A DNA stretch of 21,798 bases, taken from Chara braunii. Lineage: Eukaryota > Streptophyta > Charophyceae > Charales > Characeae. The first letter of the stretch is position 1; each line of letters begins with the position of its first letter. Below are positions 1 through 8,598 of this stretch, one piece after another. The notes beneath the pieces were generated by a model, which worked only from the letters and a program-made list of their open reading frames with translations, did not search any database and was not told the DNA's origin. The position numbers and the translations under genes are program-made. The stretch covers positions 527,628 to 549,425 of the forward strand of contig BFEA01000474.1 in assembly GCA_003427395.1 (NCBI GenBank), read 5' to 3'.

Positions 1-615
1 CTGCAATCATCCTCGACTCCTTCTCACTTGTCATCCATGCAAACAGCGAAACAACAAACTGGCGACATGCGCCCACACAGTACTCAAAGATATCGTAACC
101 AAGTAAGAGTTCTCTTCAAAATGGCTATGGCGACTGAGCGCCCACACAACTCACTGTTCGCACTCTGGATCACCCTGGATGTCCCACACGCACACTCAGT
201 GTTCATACCCAACACCCACACAGTACACAAACTCTGCACTCTACACTGAGCTATGGCAGCTATGGCTGCCTCCACCTATTGTTATGGCTACAGTGCTTCA
301 CTCTTGCCCCCTTCATCTTCGGGCCTCCAGCAGACCTCCTTGCACTAGACGCTGTGGCAGCGCTACCGCCTGGCATCCGCAGGAATGAATGTCCTGGCTG
401 GACGCAGCCTCTTGATTTATACTTCTGCGCTCCGTTGGTCTGCCCTGTCTCCCTGGCCCATGGTGCACACAGTTTACCCCGTGGTACTTGCTGGACCGGA
501 CTGGTACCTTCTAGACCCTTCCATGACTGTATGGCGACTACCCTACGACGCAGTGCAGGTGCACTGGGGTCCTACTATTTGCCCTTGCCACTTGTCCTCG
601 TTTCCAACGTGGGCT
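1..615. other. Non-coding stretch, nothing recognised
   Basis: Short overlapping open frames exist on both strands but none shows a domain, a conserved motif or a convincing start. The sequence is rich in short CAC/ACAC motifs around 180-240. I see no gene, RNA gene or mobile-element end here. It leads directly into the 73-bp tandem duplication. Confidence 0.5.
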
Positions 616-761
616 TTGCTTTAGTCACACCACTTGCCCACTTGCCTGCACCACTTGACCACTTGCCAACCTTCTAGAAGGACTGCGCTTGCTTTAGTCA
701 CACCACTTGCCCACTTGCCTGCACCACTTGACCACTTGCCTACCTTCTAGAAGGACTGCAG
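616..761. repeat. Tandem duplication, 2 x 73 bp
   Basis: Two nearly identical copies lie head to tail at 616-688 and 689-761, each starting TTGCTTTAGTCACACCACTT. Inside each copy the word CACTTGCC recurs at short spacing. Each copy ends with the perfect 12-bp palindrome CCTTCTAGAAGG (670-681 and 743-754). The copies differ at only a few positions, so the duplication looks recent compared with the decayed retroelements nearby. Confidence 0.9.
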
Positions 762-1409
762 CTAGCCTTCTAATCTACAGGTCTACGGCTCGAATCCTGG
801 CTACCTATAGACCTACGACAGACCTACCTACCACTGGCGGTTCTACAGGNCGCAGGTTCAACTCTTAGGGTTGACGCAGGTATAGTACACAGGTAAGTTG
901 GGGAACTAGGGATCGAGCCCTGGGATCTGTTTCAGCTACCACGAATTGGTGAATACCGTTTCAATTCTTTTACCCGCTTCTTGATCCTTCTTCTGGTTGT
1001 GCTTGGAGATTTTCTCTCTATCTCGTGTACTCTCACTTTGGTAAACTTTCGTGAACACTCATCGCTTTCTCTCCTTCCCTACTTTTACTTTGAACAGTCT
1101 CTTCTCCTCCCTTGTCTGTTTCTTCTTTTCGCTACAGTACGTCCTTTGTTACTTCTGACCCTTCCCTTCTTCTCATCCGTTTTGCTTCGCCCGATTCTTT
1201 TGGAGTCCTTGAGCCTCTCCCCACGCCTGATCTGCGCTTAAAGGTCGAATGATGGCATGTCTGCCTGTTGTACCAGTCGTTCCTCGACGGACAATCAATG
1301 TCTAGCTTGTCATTTCCTTCGCCAACCTTTCCCCTTGATAGGAAAGTTACTCTCCCAACCTTCCTCCTTACTTGATGATTCTTGTTTTTTCCTTCTTTAT
1401 GCTGTCGCT
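762..1409. other. Non-coding; pyrimidine-rich from about 967
   Basis: Bases 762-966 contain short repeated CTAC and GCAGGT words and one unresolved base (n at 850). A consensus-like splice donor (CAG/GTAAGT) sits at 890-898, but I can join it to no exon. From about 967 the plus strand becomes strongly C+T rich with runs of CTTCT and CTCTCT. The long open frames on either strand there follow from the biased composition. Confidence 0.5.
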
Positions 1410-1524
1410 TAGTTTTCCCTCTCTCTCCTTTTTCTTCCATGTTGTGTTCTTGTTCCCTCTTCTCAACTAGTTTTCCCTCTCTCTCCTTTTCTTCCATGTC
1501 ATGTTCTTGTTCCCTCTTCTCAAC
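1410..1524. repeat. Tandem duplication in pyrimidine tract, 58 + 57 bp
   Basis: The unit starting TAGTTTTCCCTCTCTCTCC occupies 1410-1467 and is repeated at 1468-1524. The copies differ by one T in a T-run and by TTG versus TCA after CCATG. A third, partial echo of CCCTCTCTCTAC follows. It lies within the larger C+T-rich tract of about 967-1560. Confidence 0.85.
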
Positions 1525-2243
1525 CGTCCCCTCTCTCTACTTCTGTCCTTTTCTGAGATTTAGGATGGCCACGCCCGAGGGTGTGGTGTGACATGGTTGT
1601 GTCGTTCTTGCCCCCTGCTCCCTTTCCCGCCACAGTCGACGAATTTCGGAGTTGGAAGGTGCGCGTGCGAGCGCGCGCGCGGCTGAAAGTTCACTCGCGT
1701 TGGGGTTGTTTGCGAATTGCTGGGCCATGGGCTCGCAGGTGCGTGGGTTCCCTGCGGCGCTGAGTGCCAAATTAGCGCTGCGTTCCAGCGCTACCGGCTG
1801 GCACTGGCGCTCAGCATTCCTAGGATGCTTTTCCGAATCCCAGAACAGATGACCCCCCTTTTGTGTTCTCTGACTCTGATTTTGCATAACCTACCAAATC
1901 CATCTTGGTTGACAACACCATAAAGCAGCTATAAGCTTCTGAGCACATCAACTTGCAGCCACTCGCAAAATATAAAGTGAAAGCTTTAGACTACTGCAAC
2001 TTGTTTGTCGTTCTAGGGCTTGTATTTTGGTTATGCTTTTTCTCCACATCTTGTGGTTGTTGCCGACTTATGTCACAACCATTCCTCTCCTATTTCCATC
2101 TGATGAGATGGGGTGAGAGGAGGTGCCTTTATGCTCAACTATACATAATAAACTCAGTTCAGATCCACATTGCGTCAGGCATGGGTCATAACTTTTGGTC
2201 AAAAGGCCAGAAACAGGGGTCAAAGGTCACGCCCCAAGTCTGA
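1525..2243. other. Non-coding stretch with a CpG-rich patch
   Basis: Around 1660-1690 there is a CpG-rich patch of alternating GCGCG, and around 1755-1820 several GCGCT/AGCGC words that could pair locally. Open frames cross it on both strands without any recognisable protein. Bases 1850-2243 are more balanced in composition. No gene or mobile-element terminus is visible. Confidence 0.45.
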
Positions 2244-2537
2244 GAAATTTCTAGGAAAGGGCCTAAGGTCAAGGGGTATCAGGGCCTGGTTCAGAAACAA
2301 CATGCAGTACCCCCACATGAGGTAGTTGACTCTTCAAAAATCAAGAATCAGACCAAGCACAGGAAAAGGAGGCCCAAAGTCAAAGTCAACCCAGTAGTCA
2401 GCCTCGGCCGTAGATTAGATGCACATCAATGGTTGTCTGCAGGTATCCGCAAGATTCCAGTCCCTAAGTACCGCTGCTTCGAGGCTCCATTTAGGCCGCT
2501 GAGATCGGGGAAATCTGGAGCGTCGACACCGTCATAG
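2244..2537 (+). other. 97-codon open frame without ATG, basic product, unrecognised
   Basis: From the stop at 2241-2243 the plus frame stays open for 97 codons to a TAG at 2535-2537. It has no internal ATG, so if real it is an exon or a truncated coding remnant rather than a complete gene. The conceptual product is notably basic in the middle (KHRKRRPKVKVNP), as in a nucleic-acid-binding tail of a gag protein or a nuclear localisation region. I recognise no family. A chance open frame of this length is possible. Confidence 0.2.
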
Positions 2538-3345
2538 GGGAGACTGGTCCATGCCAGTCAACACTGGTCAATGCTACAAAAGGACGGTCAGACACTAGGG
2601 AAGGGATTCTGCCTTGCCCCGACTTGATGCAAGTGCTGTATTGCGAGGCTGCTGGATAGGAATGCTGGCGCCAGACACTTCTTGAGGGCATCAGCCTAAA
2701 GGGAGATTATGTTGGTTCTGCCATAGCCACATAGATCTAGACTAGGTGATGAGGATTGGCAAGGAGGAGGAGAATCACCGCTGTGAGACTGACGGGAGGT
2801 GAAGGGACGCTTACCTGGACTTACCTGTCGACGACACGTGTGATCTGCTGCTGGTCTCCACAAAGGTGAGGAAGTGCAGCGCCATCCTCCATGCATTATT
2901 GCTGAGGTGGAGAAAGATGGACACCCTGTAATGATCTGCACAAGTGATTATGTCAGAGGACGTCAGAGGGAACATACATTGCTGAGGTGGTGATAGGGGA
3001 GAAGCCTGAAGTAGAAGTGGGAGAGAGAGAGAGAGACATATACTGTTGATTATAGTTGTGACTCTCCTCCCATTCGGAGGGAAGCATCATTGCAGACTCT
3101 GATATTGCCCGTACAGGCCCTACACTCAGACCAGTTGGACTGGTACCCACCTAGACCTGGCCTACAACTACTGAGCCTCTGAAAATGCCAACTTTGTCTT
3201 CTTCTGCTCGGTCTCAAGTACCCGGCACATCTACCTCTACCTGGTGTGGTACCGGCCTACCTGCTATTTGAGTGTTTTTCCGCTGCTCCAAGTGTCACAG
3301 GCCTCTTTCCCCGCCACTTGAGTGTTTTCCCCGCTGCAACCCTCA
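2538..3345. other. Non-coding stretch with short repeats
   Basis: The word ATTGCTGAGGTGG (with minor variation) occurs near 2897-2911 and again near 2979-2993. A GA-repeat of about 16 bp lies at 3019-3036. Near 2819-2827 the minus strand has a perfect splice-donor consensus (CAG/GTAAGT). A short near-duplication, TTGAGTGTTTT followed by CCGCTGC, lies at 3268-3287 and 3318-3337, 50 bp apart. No gene is recognised. Confidence 0.45.
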
Positions 3346-3584
3346 ATGTCATGGCCACAGGTAAGTACCGGCCCTTTGGGCCATCCACACGGACAACTAC
3401 CCTCGAGGGTCACACACACACTCAAACCGACAAGCACTCAGACAGGCACGCAGACCAGCAAGCACGCACACACTCAGACTTAGAAAACTCAGCAACAAGC
3501 GGGAAACTCAGCAAGGCATACATTCCATTGGCAAAACTCAGAAATCAGTTGTGTGTCTCAGTCCATGTTTGGCAGGTCCTAACA
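3346..3584 (-). repeat. Probable 3' LTR of the chromovirus (start at 3584, end uncertain)
   Basis: On the minus strand the sequence immediately after the polypurine tract begins TGTTAGGACCTGCC, the TG start expected of an LTR. The interval carries many copies of the word ACTCAG (plus strand, about 3437-3560), a 12-bp palindrome ACCCTCGAGGGT (3399-3410) and a short stem GGCCC/GGGCC (3370-3382). I found no second copy of this LTR in the window, so its length is undetermined. Confidence 0.55.
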
Positions 3585-3600
3585 CTACCCCCCTCTCAAG
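3585..3600 (-). other. Polypurine tract next to the 3' LTR
   Basis: The minus strand reads CTTGAGAGGGGGGTAG directly before the TG of the LTR. In LTR retrotransposons this is the primer for plus-strand DNA synthesis. Its position, about 75 bases after the last chromodomain-related codons, is as expected. Confidence 0.75.
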
Positions 3601-3675
3601 AGTGAGGTCCCTTCGAGCGAGTAACTCATTTTGAGTCCCCGACAAACCCTTCGTAAGCGAGCAAGCGAAGAGATT

Positions 3676-4391
3676 TCAAGAGTACTCAGTAGCAGTGAGT
3701 TTTGCAGAGATTTTGGGAGCAACATCAGAAGCTATTTGTCGTTCATATGCTTTCACAACCCGAGGTGTGCTGCGCAGCAGTTCCTTCTTAGAGATACAAT
3801 AGAGGTTGTCCAATGGGTGGTACATGAAATGAACATGATATTGTCTGTTATATCCCTCCCCGATGCGATTTTTAATTCTATCTATCTCGTGACCGCCGTT
3901 GGTTGCACGAGGGAACATTTTCTCATGATATTTGAAGGTCTTAGCATCACGGTATATAAAGAGCTTCGACGCGTGAAAGAATGGGTACGTGCGCAGATTA
4001 GGAGGCACGACAATTGCATATGAAGGACAAAAGTTATCATCGCCAATCACATCCAAGACTTCCCACGGGCCATAATAGAGAGGAAGAAGTTTGCATTACG
4101 CCCCCTCTTCTTCCGAAAATTCGGACATCTTGACCCAGATATAACTTCCCACTTGGATAGTCGAAGGTGTGCGTTTCTTATACACATGATGGATCATGTC
4201 GTGTTGTCGCTTGGTCATTGTTGCGATGGCAACTTTGAGCAAGTGATCATACTTCGCGTCGAAGCCAGGCCTGTCAGGCGTTAGACCAGCCGGCTATTCG
4301 GGGAATAAGTAGGAGAGCGGATTACGAATCTTCCAACCATAATGCAGCCTATTTGGCGTCATGTCGGTGGAAGAATGGATGGAGTTGTTGC
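3676..4391 (-). pseudogene. Integrase C-terminal region plus chromodomain (Ty3/Gypsy pol, degraded)
   Basis: The minus frame resumes near 4391 with the end of the integrase core (HSSTDMTPNRLHYG), then the C-terminal module (VGSYIWVKM, YYGPWEVLDVIGDDN, FFHASKLFIY). A chromodomain-like stretch follows, with HEIDRI, YNRQYHVHF, YHPLDN, KKELLR and VVKAYERQ, ending at a TGA about 75 bases before the polypurine tract. In chromoviruses this domain binds histone marks and directs insertion into heterochromatin. Two in-frame stops lie in the upstream part; the last 126 codons (4056-3676) are open. The usual aromatic W in the second half of the chromodomain appears replaced (LYCIS), which fits decay. 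Confidence 0.85.
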
Positions 4392-4421
4392 ACAACCCCT
4401 TAACCGAATCAACTCTTCATC

Positions 4422-5150
4422 TCATATTTTCTTATCTGGAATGATTAAGGCACGGAGAAGTTGAAACACGATCTGATTAATCTCCTCACCCAAACCGTTG
4501 GCTTCGGGATGTCGACAAGATGTCATGCTCAGTTTGAGGCCAACGAGTTGGGACGTGAAGTCCTTCCATTCAGTACTTATGAAGCGTGGGTCCCGATCAC
4601 TCACAAGGGTTTTCGGGGTCCCGAACTGCAGAATGTACTTCTGGTGGAACTCACGGATCACGAGTTCAGTTGGGGCAGGAGGTGGTAATGGAATTAGATA
4701 TAGGACTTCGGAGAAACTATCAGCAATCACCATCACTTGGGAAAGACCATTCCTACTTATTTTTCCCATGTCGGTGAAGTCGATGGAGACAGACTCTCCG
4801 GGACCGTTGGGAATGGGAACGGGTTTGAGCAGCCCCATGGGCTTTTGCCTTGATGGCTTGATTCATTGACAGACTTGACACTCAACCACAAACTTTTCAG
4901 CAGATCCTTTCATACTAGGCAAGTCAAATTGTTACAACAAGTTTTCGTAAGTTTTCGCCATGCCGAAGTGTCCACTCCGACCGTGAGCCAAATCCAAGAA
5001 ATGTGTGCGGAGGGACTCGTGGTTGGGTACACACAAACGATTATTCTTATCGTAGCGTCGGAAAACCAGACCTTCACATTCGTGAAAATCAGGCTCACTG
5101 TTGGGGCTAGCCCATAGCTGCTCAAGGATCGGACCAAGGTCTGGATCCTT
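4422..5150 (-). pseudogene. Integrase zinc finger and DDE catalytic core (Ty3/Gypsy pol, degraded)
   Basis: The minus frame from about 5150 reads PDLGPILEQLW, then the H2C2 zinc-binding module (LAHGRSGHFGMAKTYENLL and VECQVC), then the rve core. Catalytic residues are visible: first Asp in VSIDFTD, second Asp in LVSDRDPRF, Glu in HPEANGLGEEINQ, with 36 residues between the second Asp and Glu, one more than usual. Two in-frame stops interrupt it, after ENLL (TAA) and after VCQ (TGA), and the frame ends at a TGA near 4420, where a frameshift leads to the C-terminal part. The family enzyme inserts the cDNA into the host genome. This copy is dead. Confidence 0.92.
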
Positions 5151-5154
5151 GGCA

Positions 5155-5728
5155 GTATTACGACTTCCTCCTTCAATTTCTTTCGGAGGTCATAGGACTT
5201 AACAAGGCAAGTCATATACTCGAGAAGGCGAGACAATGCATCAACAACTCAATTATAACATCCTTTCGTATGTTTCAACTGAAAATTGAAAATGTCCATC
5301 TCATGAAGCGAATGACTCAACGTAGGAAACAAGGTAGTTTGATCCTTCCATTTCAAGATCTCATGATCTGAGAAGGCCTTGAAATGATGTCCTTAAAGAT
5401 AGTGCTTCCAATGGTTCCATGCCTCGTGCAAAGCATAGAGCTCGCGCATGTAGGTGGAAGTAGCTACCTTTTCATTGGGCATGGGTTTGCTGTAGTACTT
5501 GAGCGACCACAAGTCATCACCATCATCTTGTTACAGTACTACGCCAATCCCATACTAGCTCACATCCGTAGTGACTACGGATGTGAGTTTGGAATCTGCA
5601 ATGTGGAGCACATGATAACTTACCAAGGCCTCTTTCAAGGCTTGAAAAGTGGTTTCACATGCCGCATCCCATCGGTAGGATACATTCTTACTTGTTAACT
5701 TAGACAGCGGACGTTGTCGCACTTTTTT
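5155..5728 (-). pseudogene. RNase H domain (Ty3/Gypsy pol, degraded)
   Basis: The minus frame begins near RPLSKLTSKN, the connection after reverse transcriptase, and continues with FQALKEALVS, VVTTDV (first catalytic Asp region), YGIGVVL, YYSKPM, YMRELYALHEAW (Glu region), HYL, FKAFSDHEILKW (Asp region) and VVDALSRL. This is the Ty3/Gypsy RNase H layout. Four in-frame stops lie at DVS*YG, VVL*QD, HYL*GH and CYN*VV. A frameshift near 5150 joins it to the integrase. The reverse transcriptase that should precede it is absent, so the element is truncated or interrupted at about 5728. A perfect 13-bp palindrome lies at 5559-5587. Confidence 0.88.
5559..5587. repeat. Perfect inverted repeat, 13-bp arms, 3-nt loop, inside RNase H
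   Basis: CTCACATCCGTAG (5559-5571) is followed by TGA and then its exact reverse complement (5575-5587). It lies within the RNase H pseudogene. The half nearer the conserved VVTTD codons looks like the template. The other half encodes residues (KLTS) that do not match the expected family pattern there. Confidence 0.9.
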
Positions 5729-6178
5729 TAGTTGGGCCCCTTCGGGCTACCAGAAAGCCAACAGACTGTCATGCAGGATTTTGTAGAATTTTTACAATAA
5801 ATAAAATAAATTAATTAAAGCAAATCCCTTTCTGTTGTGTGCGTCCAACTTCGAGCGAGACCCTTCAATTGCGATCTTCGTCGGGCCCCGGTCTTAGGAA
5901 TCTTTTATTTTGATTCGGAACAGCAAAGAATCATGCAAATAATAATCACTAAATTCTGATATGTCATACATGCGTCAATTTGCCAATTTGCTAATTTTGA
6001 GAATTGTGACAAGATCGTCAGAGAACTCAAGCAAAACAATATCGAAAATGCAGGGCTTATTGACTCGAGCAATGGCAAAGGGTAAATGAGGGAAGAATAA
6101 GAACTCAAAATAATCTCTGAGAGTACAGATAAGGAGAATGGCCAGCACCAATCAGGGATCCTCACTCATCCCTCTAGG
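5729..6178. other. A+T-rich non-coding spacer
   Basis: Between the truncated pol and the next open frame lies A+T-rich sequence, including a run of AAT/AAATAAAT words at about 5790-5820. One 86-codon minus frame (5905-6165) is present but resembles no protein I know. No LTR end is visible that would explain the loss of reverse transcriptase. Confidence 0.4.
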
Positions 6179-6718
6179 TCATACACTCGTTTTCTCATTT
6201 TGCTGTGCATTCCTATGCTTCGAGCCACGTCCCTGTACTCTTTGAGGCTGTGGCCTCTGGATGTAGAGCCACCTGAACCCTGCGAGCTCCGAGCATTTCC
6301 AACCGAGTCCCATGACACGAAAGTCAACCATAGCACAAAACTCCTCCCATAGAGTAGGAAGATATGGCTGAGAGAAAATCCCTCGTCTGAGATGTTGGAA
6401 CTCTGATGGTTCGATCACCGCCTCATAATCAATCGCTGCAAATGAAATGTACCTCTTGGCTAGATCCACCAGGTCACCCCAATTAAAGCCATTCGTGAGA
6501 GTGAAGGGTACTGGAGGCTTGGGATAATCAGTGTAGAGCTTGGGTCCGAAGCTACGGATCAACTTTGTTGCACTCTCATCAAGCTCCCTTTCTCTCTTCT
6601 CAAGGTACCTGGCAGCCGAGATCCAAACCGAGTCAAAATGTTCATGTGTTTCTTTACCTTTCTTCAAATAAATCCTCAAGTCATGAATGGAACCCCCAGC
6701 GAACTTGGTAAGAACCAC
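6179..6718 (-). CDS. Unrecognised open frame, 179 codons, possibly a retroelement or captured-gene fragment
   Basis: This minus-strand frame is open for 179 codons from the first ATG. Upstream the same frame stays open to a TAG near 6763-6765, with similar-looking sequence on the far side of that stop, so the ATG may not be a true start. The product has a charged middle (YLEKRERELDESATK), a Pro-rich patch (YPKPPVPF), aromatic stretches (FNWGDLVDLAKRYISF, LPTLWEEFCAMVDF) and a basic Gln/Arg tail, and no zinc knuckle. It lies on the same strand as, and upstream of, the pol pseudogene, where gag would be expected. A gag-like or accessory protein of that element is therefore possible, but I do not recognise a domain. 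Confidence 0.4.
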   Translation of the reverse strand: MVLTKFAGGSIHDLRIYLKKGKETHEHFDSVWISAARYLEKRERELDESATKLIRSFGPKLYTDYPKPPVPFTLTNGFNWGDLVDLAKRYISFAAIDYEAVIEPSEFQHLRRGIFSQPYLPTLWEEFCAMVDFRVMGLGWKCSELAGFRWLYIQRPQPQRVQGRGSKHRNAQQNEKTSV

Positions 6719-7123
6719 AAAGATTGGCAGATTTCCTCGTTTGAACCCAGCTGCGCTGACATACTAATACTGAAAGACATCCTTGAGAGCTATCTGGTTG
6801 AGATTGGCCAAGACTGACCCATTGAGTGAAAATGACTGAATCGTACTCATGTGTTGTGATGGATACTGAAGCCGATCTTTGGCGTAGGGCGAGAAAATAG
6901 TCGTGTGCTGAATGTCTCTGACTGGGAGTTTTGAGTGACTCAGACAATTGAATGTTAGTTGGATGTTGATTGAAGGCTAACTGAGTTCCGGTTGATTGCC
7001 GATTGAATAACGAATCACCAAACGCTGGTCACTTAGTGTCAGGAAACTGAAAAGACTGCAAATTACAAAGTGCCACTTGCTAGATTGAGATGCTGATAGG
7101 AGAAGAGGCTAACACCTTTGGGC

Positions 7124-7369
7124 TCACCCGAGCCTTGTCCTGGCCTGCTCCACCGTCTCTAGCAGCGAGCCAGTGCTGTGTAATTTGCCATCACGGTCAT
7201 AGAAGTAGATCGCATATTCAATGTACTTCTTCCCTTTTGCCAACCCAATTGCAAATTCTCTTTGAGCTTGCATGTGGGACTCCATGCACTGGCGGGATCC
7301 TTCTTCCCATCCTACCTTCTTGTCCATGTTTGATCGGTACTTCATTACTAGGACTTCGTCCTTTTTCAT
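7124..7369 (-). CDS. Unrecognised open frame, 81 codons
   Basis: The composition looks protein-like: charged and amphipathic, with YIEYAIYFYDRDGKLHS near the end and LLETVEQARTRLG before the stop. No known domain is recognised. It lies on the minus strand upstream of the 179-codon frame and the chromovirus pol remnants, so it may be the N-terminal part of a gag-like or accessory protein of the same element. It may also be chance. The overlapping frame at 7218-7484 is probably a shadow. Confidence 0.3.
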   Translation of the reverse strand: MKKDEVLVMKYRSNMDKKVGWEEGSRQCMESHMQAQREFAIGLAKGKKYIEYAIYFYDRDGKLHSTGSLLETVEQARTRLG

Positions 7370-8570
7370 AATGACCCCGATGGGAATTCAATTTGACACT
7401 GGCCAAAGGAGGCGTTGACTGGATGACACCAGGGTACAACAACGTCGTGGATGATCGGGAGTCATGTAACGCCGAGCTACCCACTCATCAACCACAGACG
7501 GTTAGATGCCTATCGAGGTTATGAAGTGTTGAGCGATACTTAATGAACCATTCTTTAGGGCATGAGTAGGCCGCGCTCAATAATAATTTAAAAAAACTCA
7601 TGTACTGACTTTAACCGACCGAAATGACACAGCCGTATGGATAGCCCTACAGCTTTAGTTTCGACAGTACTCCGCACACTTGAATGTGAGCTTGCCCTCA
7701 TGCAACGCAAGGAAAAACCCTCCTCCCTTTCGGTCCTTCGAGGGCTACAGCGTGATCCAAATTTTTGCACCTCCCTCTTCCGTCCTTTCCCGTAGATTAA
7801 TTTTAGAATTTTTTCTCCTCCTTCCTTTCCTTTACTCTTCGAGTATCTCCTAGTCGACCCCTTTTGAGATGAAATGTCAGTGGCACCGAGGTTTCGGGTA
7901 ATTGGTTTGCAACCAGAGCACTCTGGTAATCGTTAGCTGATGATACCGTCGATAGAACATGCAGTAAATGGCTCACACTGTAATCTGCATAGCGTCGATT
8001 CCTTGGCGACTCACAGCAAAGACTCTTACTAGTCGACTGCTTTTGATAACTCAAATAGCGGTTTACACATCTTCAACAAGTGGTAGTTTGTACGGGGTCG
8101 CATCTTTCTAGGTCAGATGGCGGGTGACCTGAGGAGTCAGCCACAGTTCGATCCTGACAATAACTCAGTGGCGATCCTCTTTTTGAATGGTGTTCGAGTC
8201 CCCCTCCCTTCCCAGAGTGCTAGTATTGGCATAGAAAACCAAGCTCTGAACACTGAATCCATACGAGCAGCACAGAGTACTGTATACCCAAACATAGAGG
8301 TGGTACTCTGATATTTTGCCAAGGCCAGCACCAGGCTCCTTCACACAAAGTAATAGCGTCCAGAGCACTTTGTTTTAGGCAATCCCACACGCCAATCAGT
8401 CACTCTGAGTGCATTTGCCCCAACTGTAAGTCTTGCTCGCACTCTTTATACCATTACGGAGCTTGCTTCTGATCACTCTTGTTAAGGCAGCTCAGGGCAC
8501 TCACCCAGACCAAGCTCGGTTTATTAAGTTAGATTGGAAGCTTACTCTACTCTCAATGCCATAACTCTGA
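7370..8570. other. Non-coding stretch, nothing recognised
   Basis: Several short frames occur on both strands but none has a recognisable domain. Two spots resemble a pol III B box (near 8147-8154 and 8196-8204), but the flanking bases cannot form a T-stem, so no tRNA is called. No repeat or LTR end is obvious. Confidence 0.45.
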
Positions 8571-8598
8571 ACGCGTGGGTTGTAACCTACCCACGCGT
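8571..8598. repeat. Perfect hairpin, 10-bp arms, 8-nt loop
   Basis: ACGCGTGGGT (8571-8580), loop TGTAACCT, then ACCCACGCGT (8589-8598). The stem is GC-rich and includes an MluI-type palindrome in each arm. It stands alone in otherwise featureless sequence, and there is no T-run after it that would suggest a pol III terminator. Confidence 0.85.

Larger units (their letters stand above)
3346..5728 (-). mobile_element. Degraded Ty3/Gypsy chromovirus (3' half of element)
   Basis: Reading the minus strand from about 5728 to 3346 gives, in the canonical Ty3/Gypsy order, RNase H, integrase zinc finger, integrase catalytic core, integrase C-terminal part, chromodomain, polypurine tract and LTR start. 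The domain order and the chromodomain place it among chromoviruses. At least eight in-frame stops (TAA x4, TAG x2, TGA x2) and at least two frameshifts show it cannot make functional enzyme. Reverse transcriptase and protease are missing upstream of about 5728. The far edge of the 3' LTR is not defined by any visible target duplication, so 3346 is a guess. Confidence 0.88.

Noticed and set aside
1132-1497. 121-codon Lys/Glu/Arg-rich minus frame
   Set aside because: It lies in a pyrimidine-rich tract with a 57-bp tandem duplication. The charged composition follows from GAA/GAG codons and no domain is seen.
890-3366. Perfect splice-donor words CAG/GTAAGT at 890-898 (+), 3358-3366 (+) and 2819-2827 (-)
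   Set aside because: A 9-base consensus is too short, no matching acceptor joins recognisable exons, and the plus and minus copies point to different strands.
3631-4023. 130-codon plus frame opposite the chromodomain
   Set aside because: It is the shadow of the minus-strand integrase C-terminus, which has family motifs; the plus translation has none.
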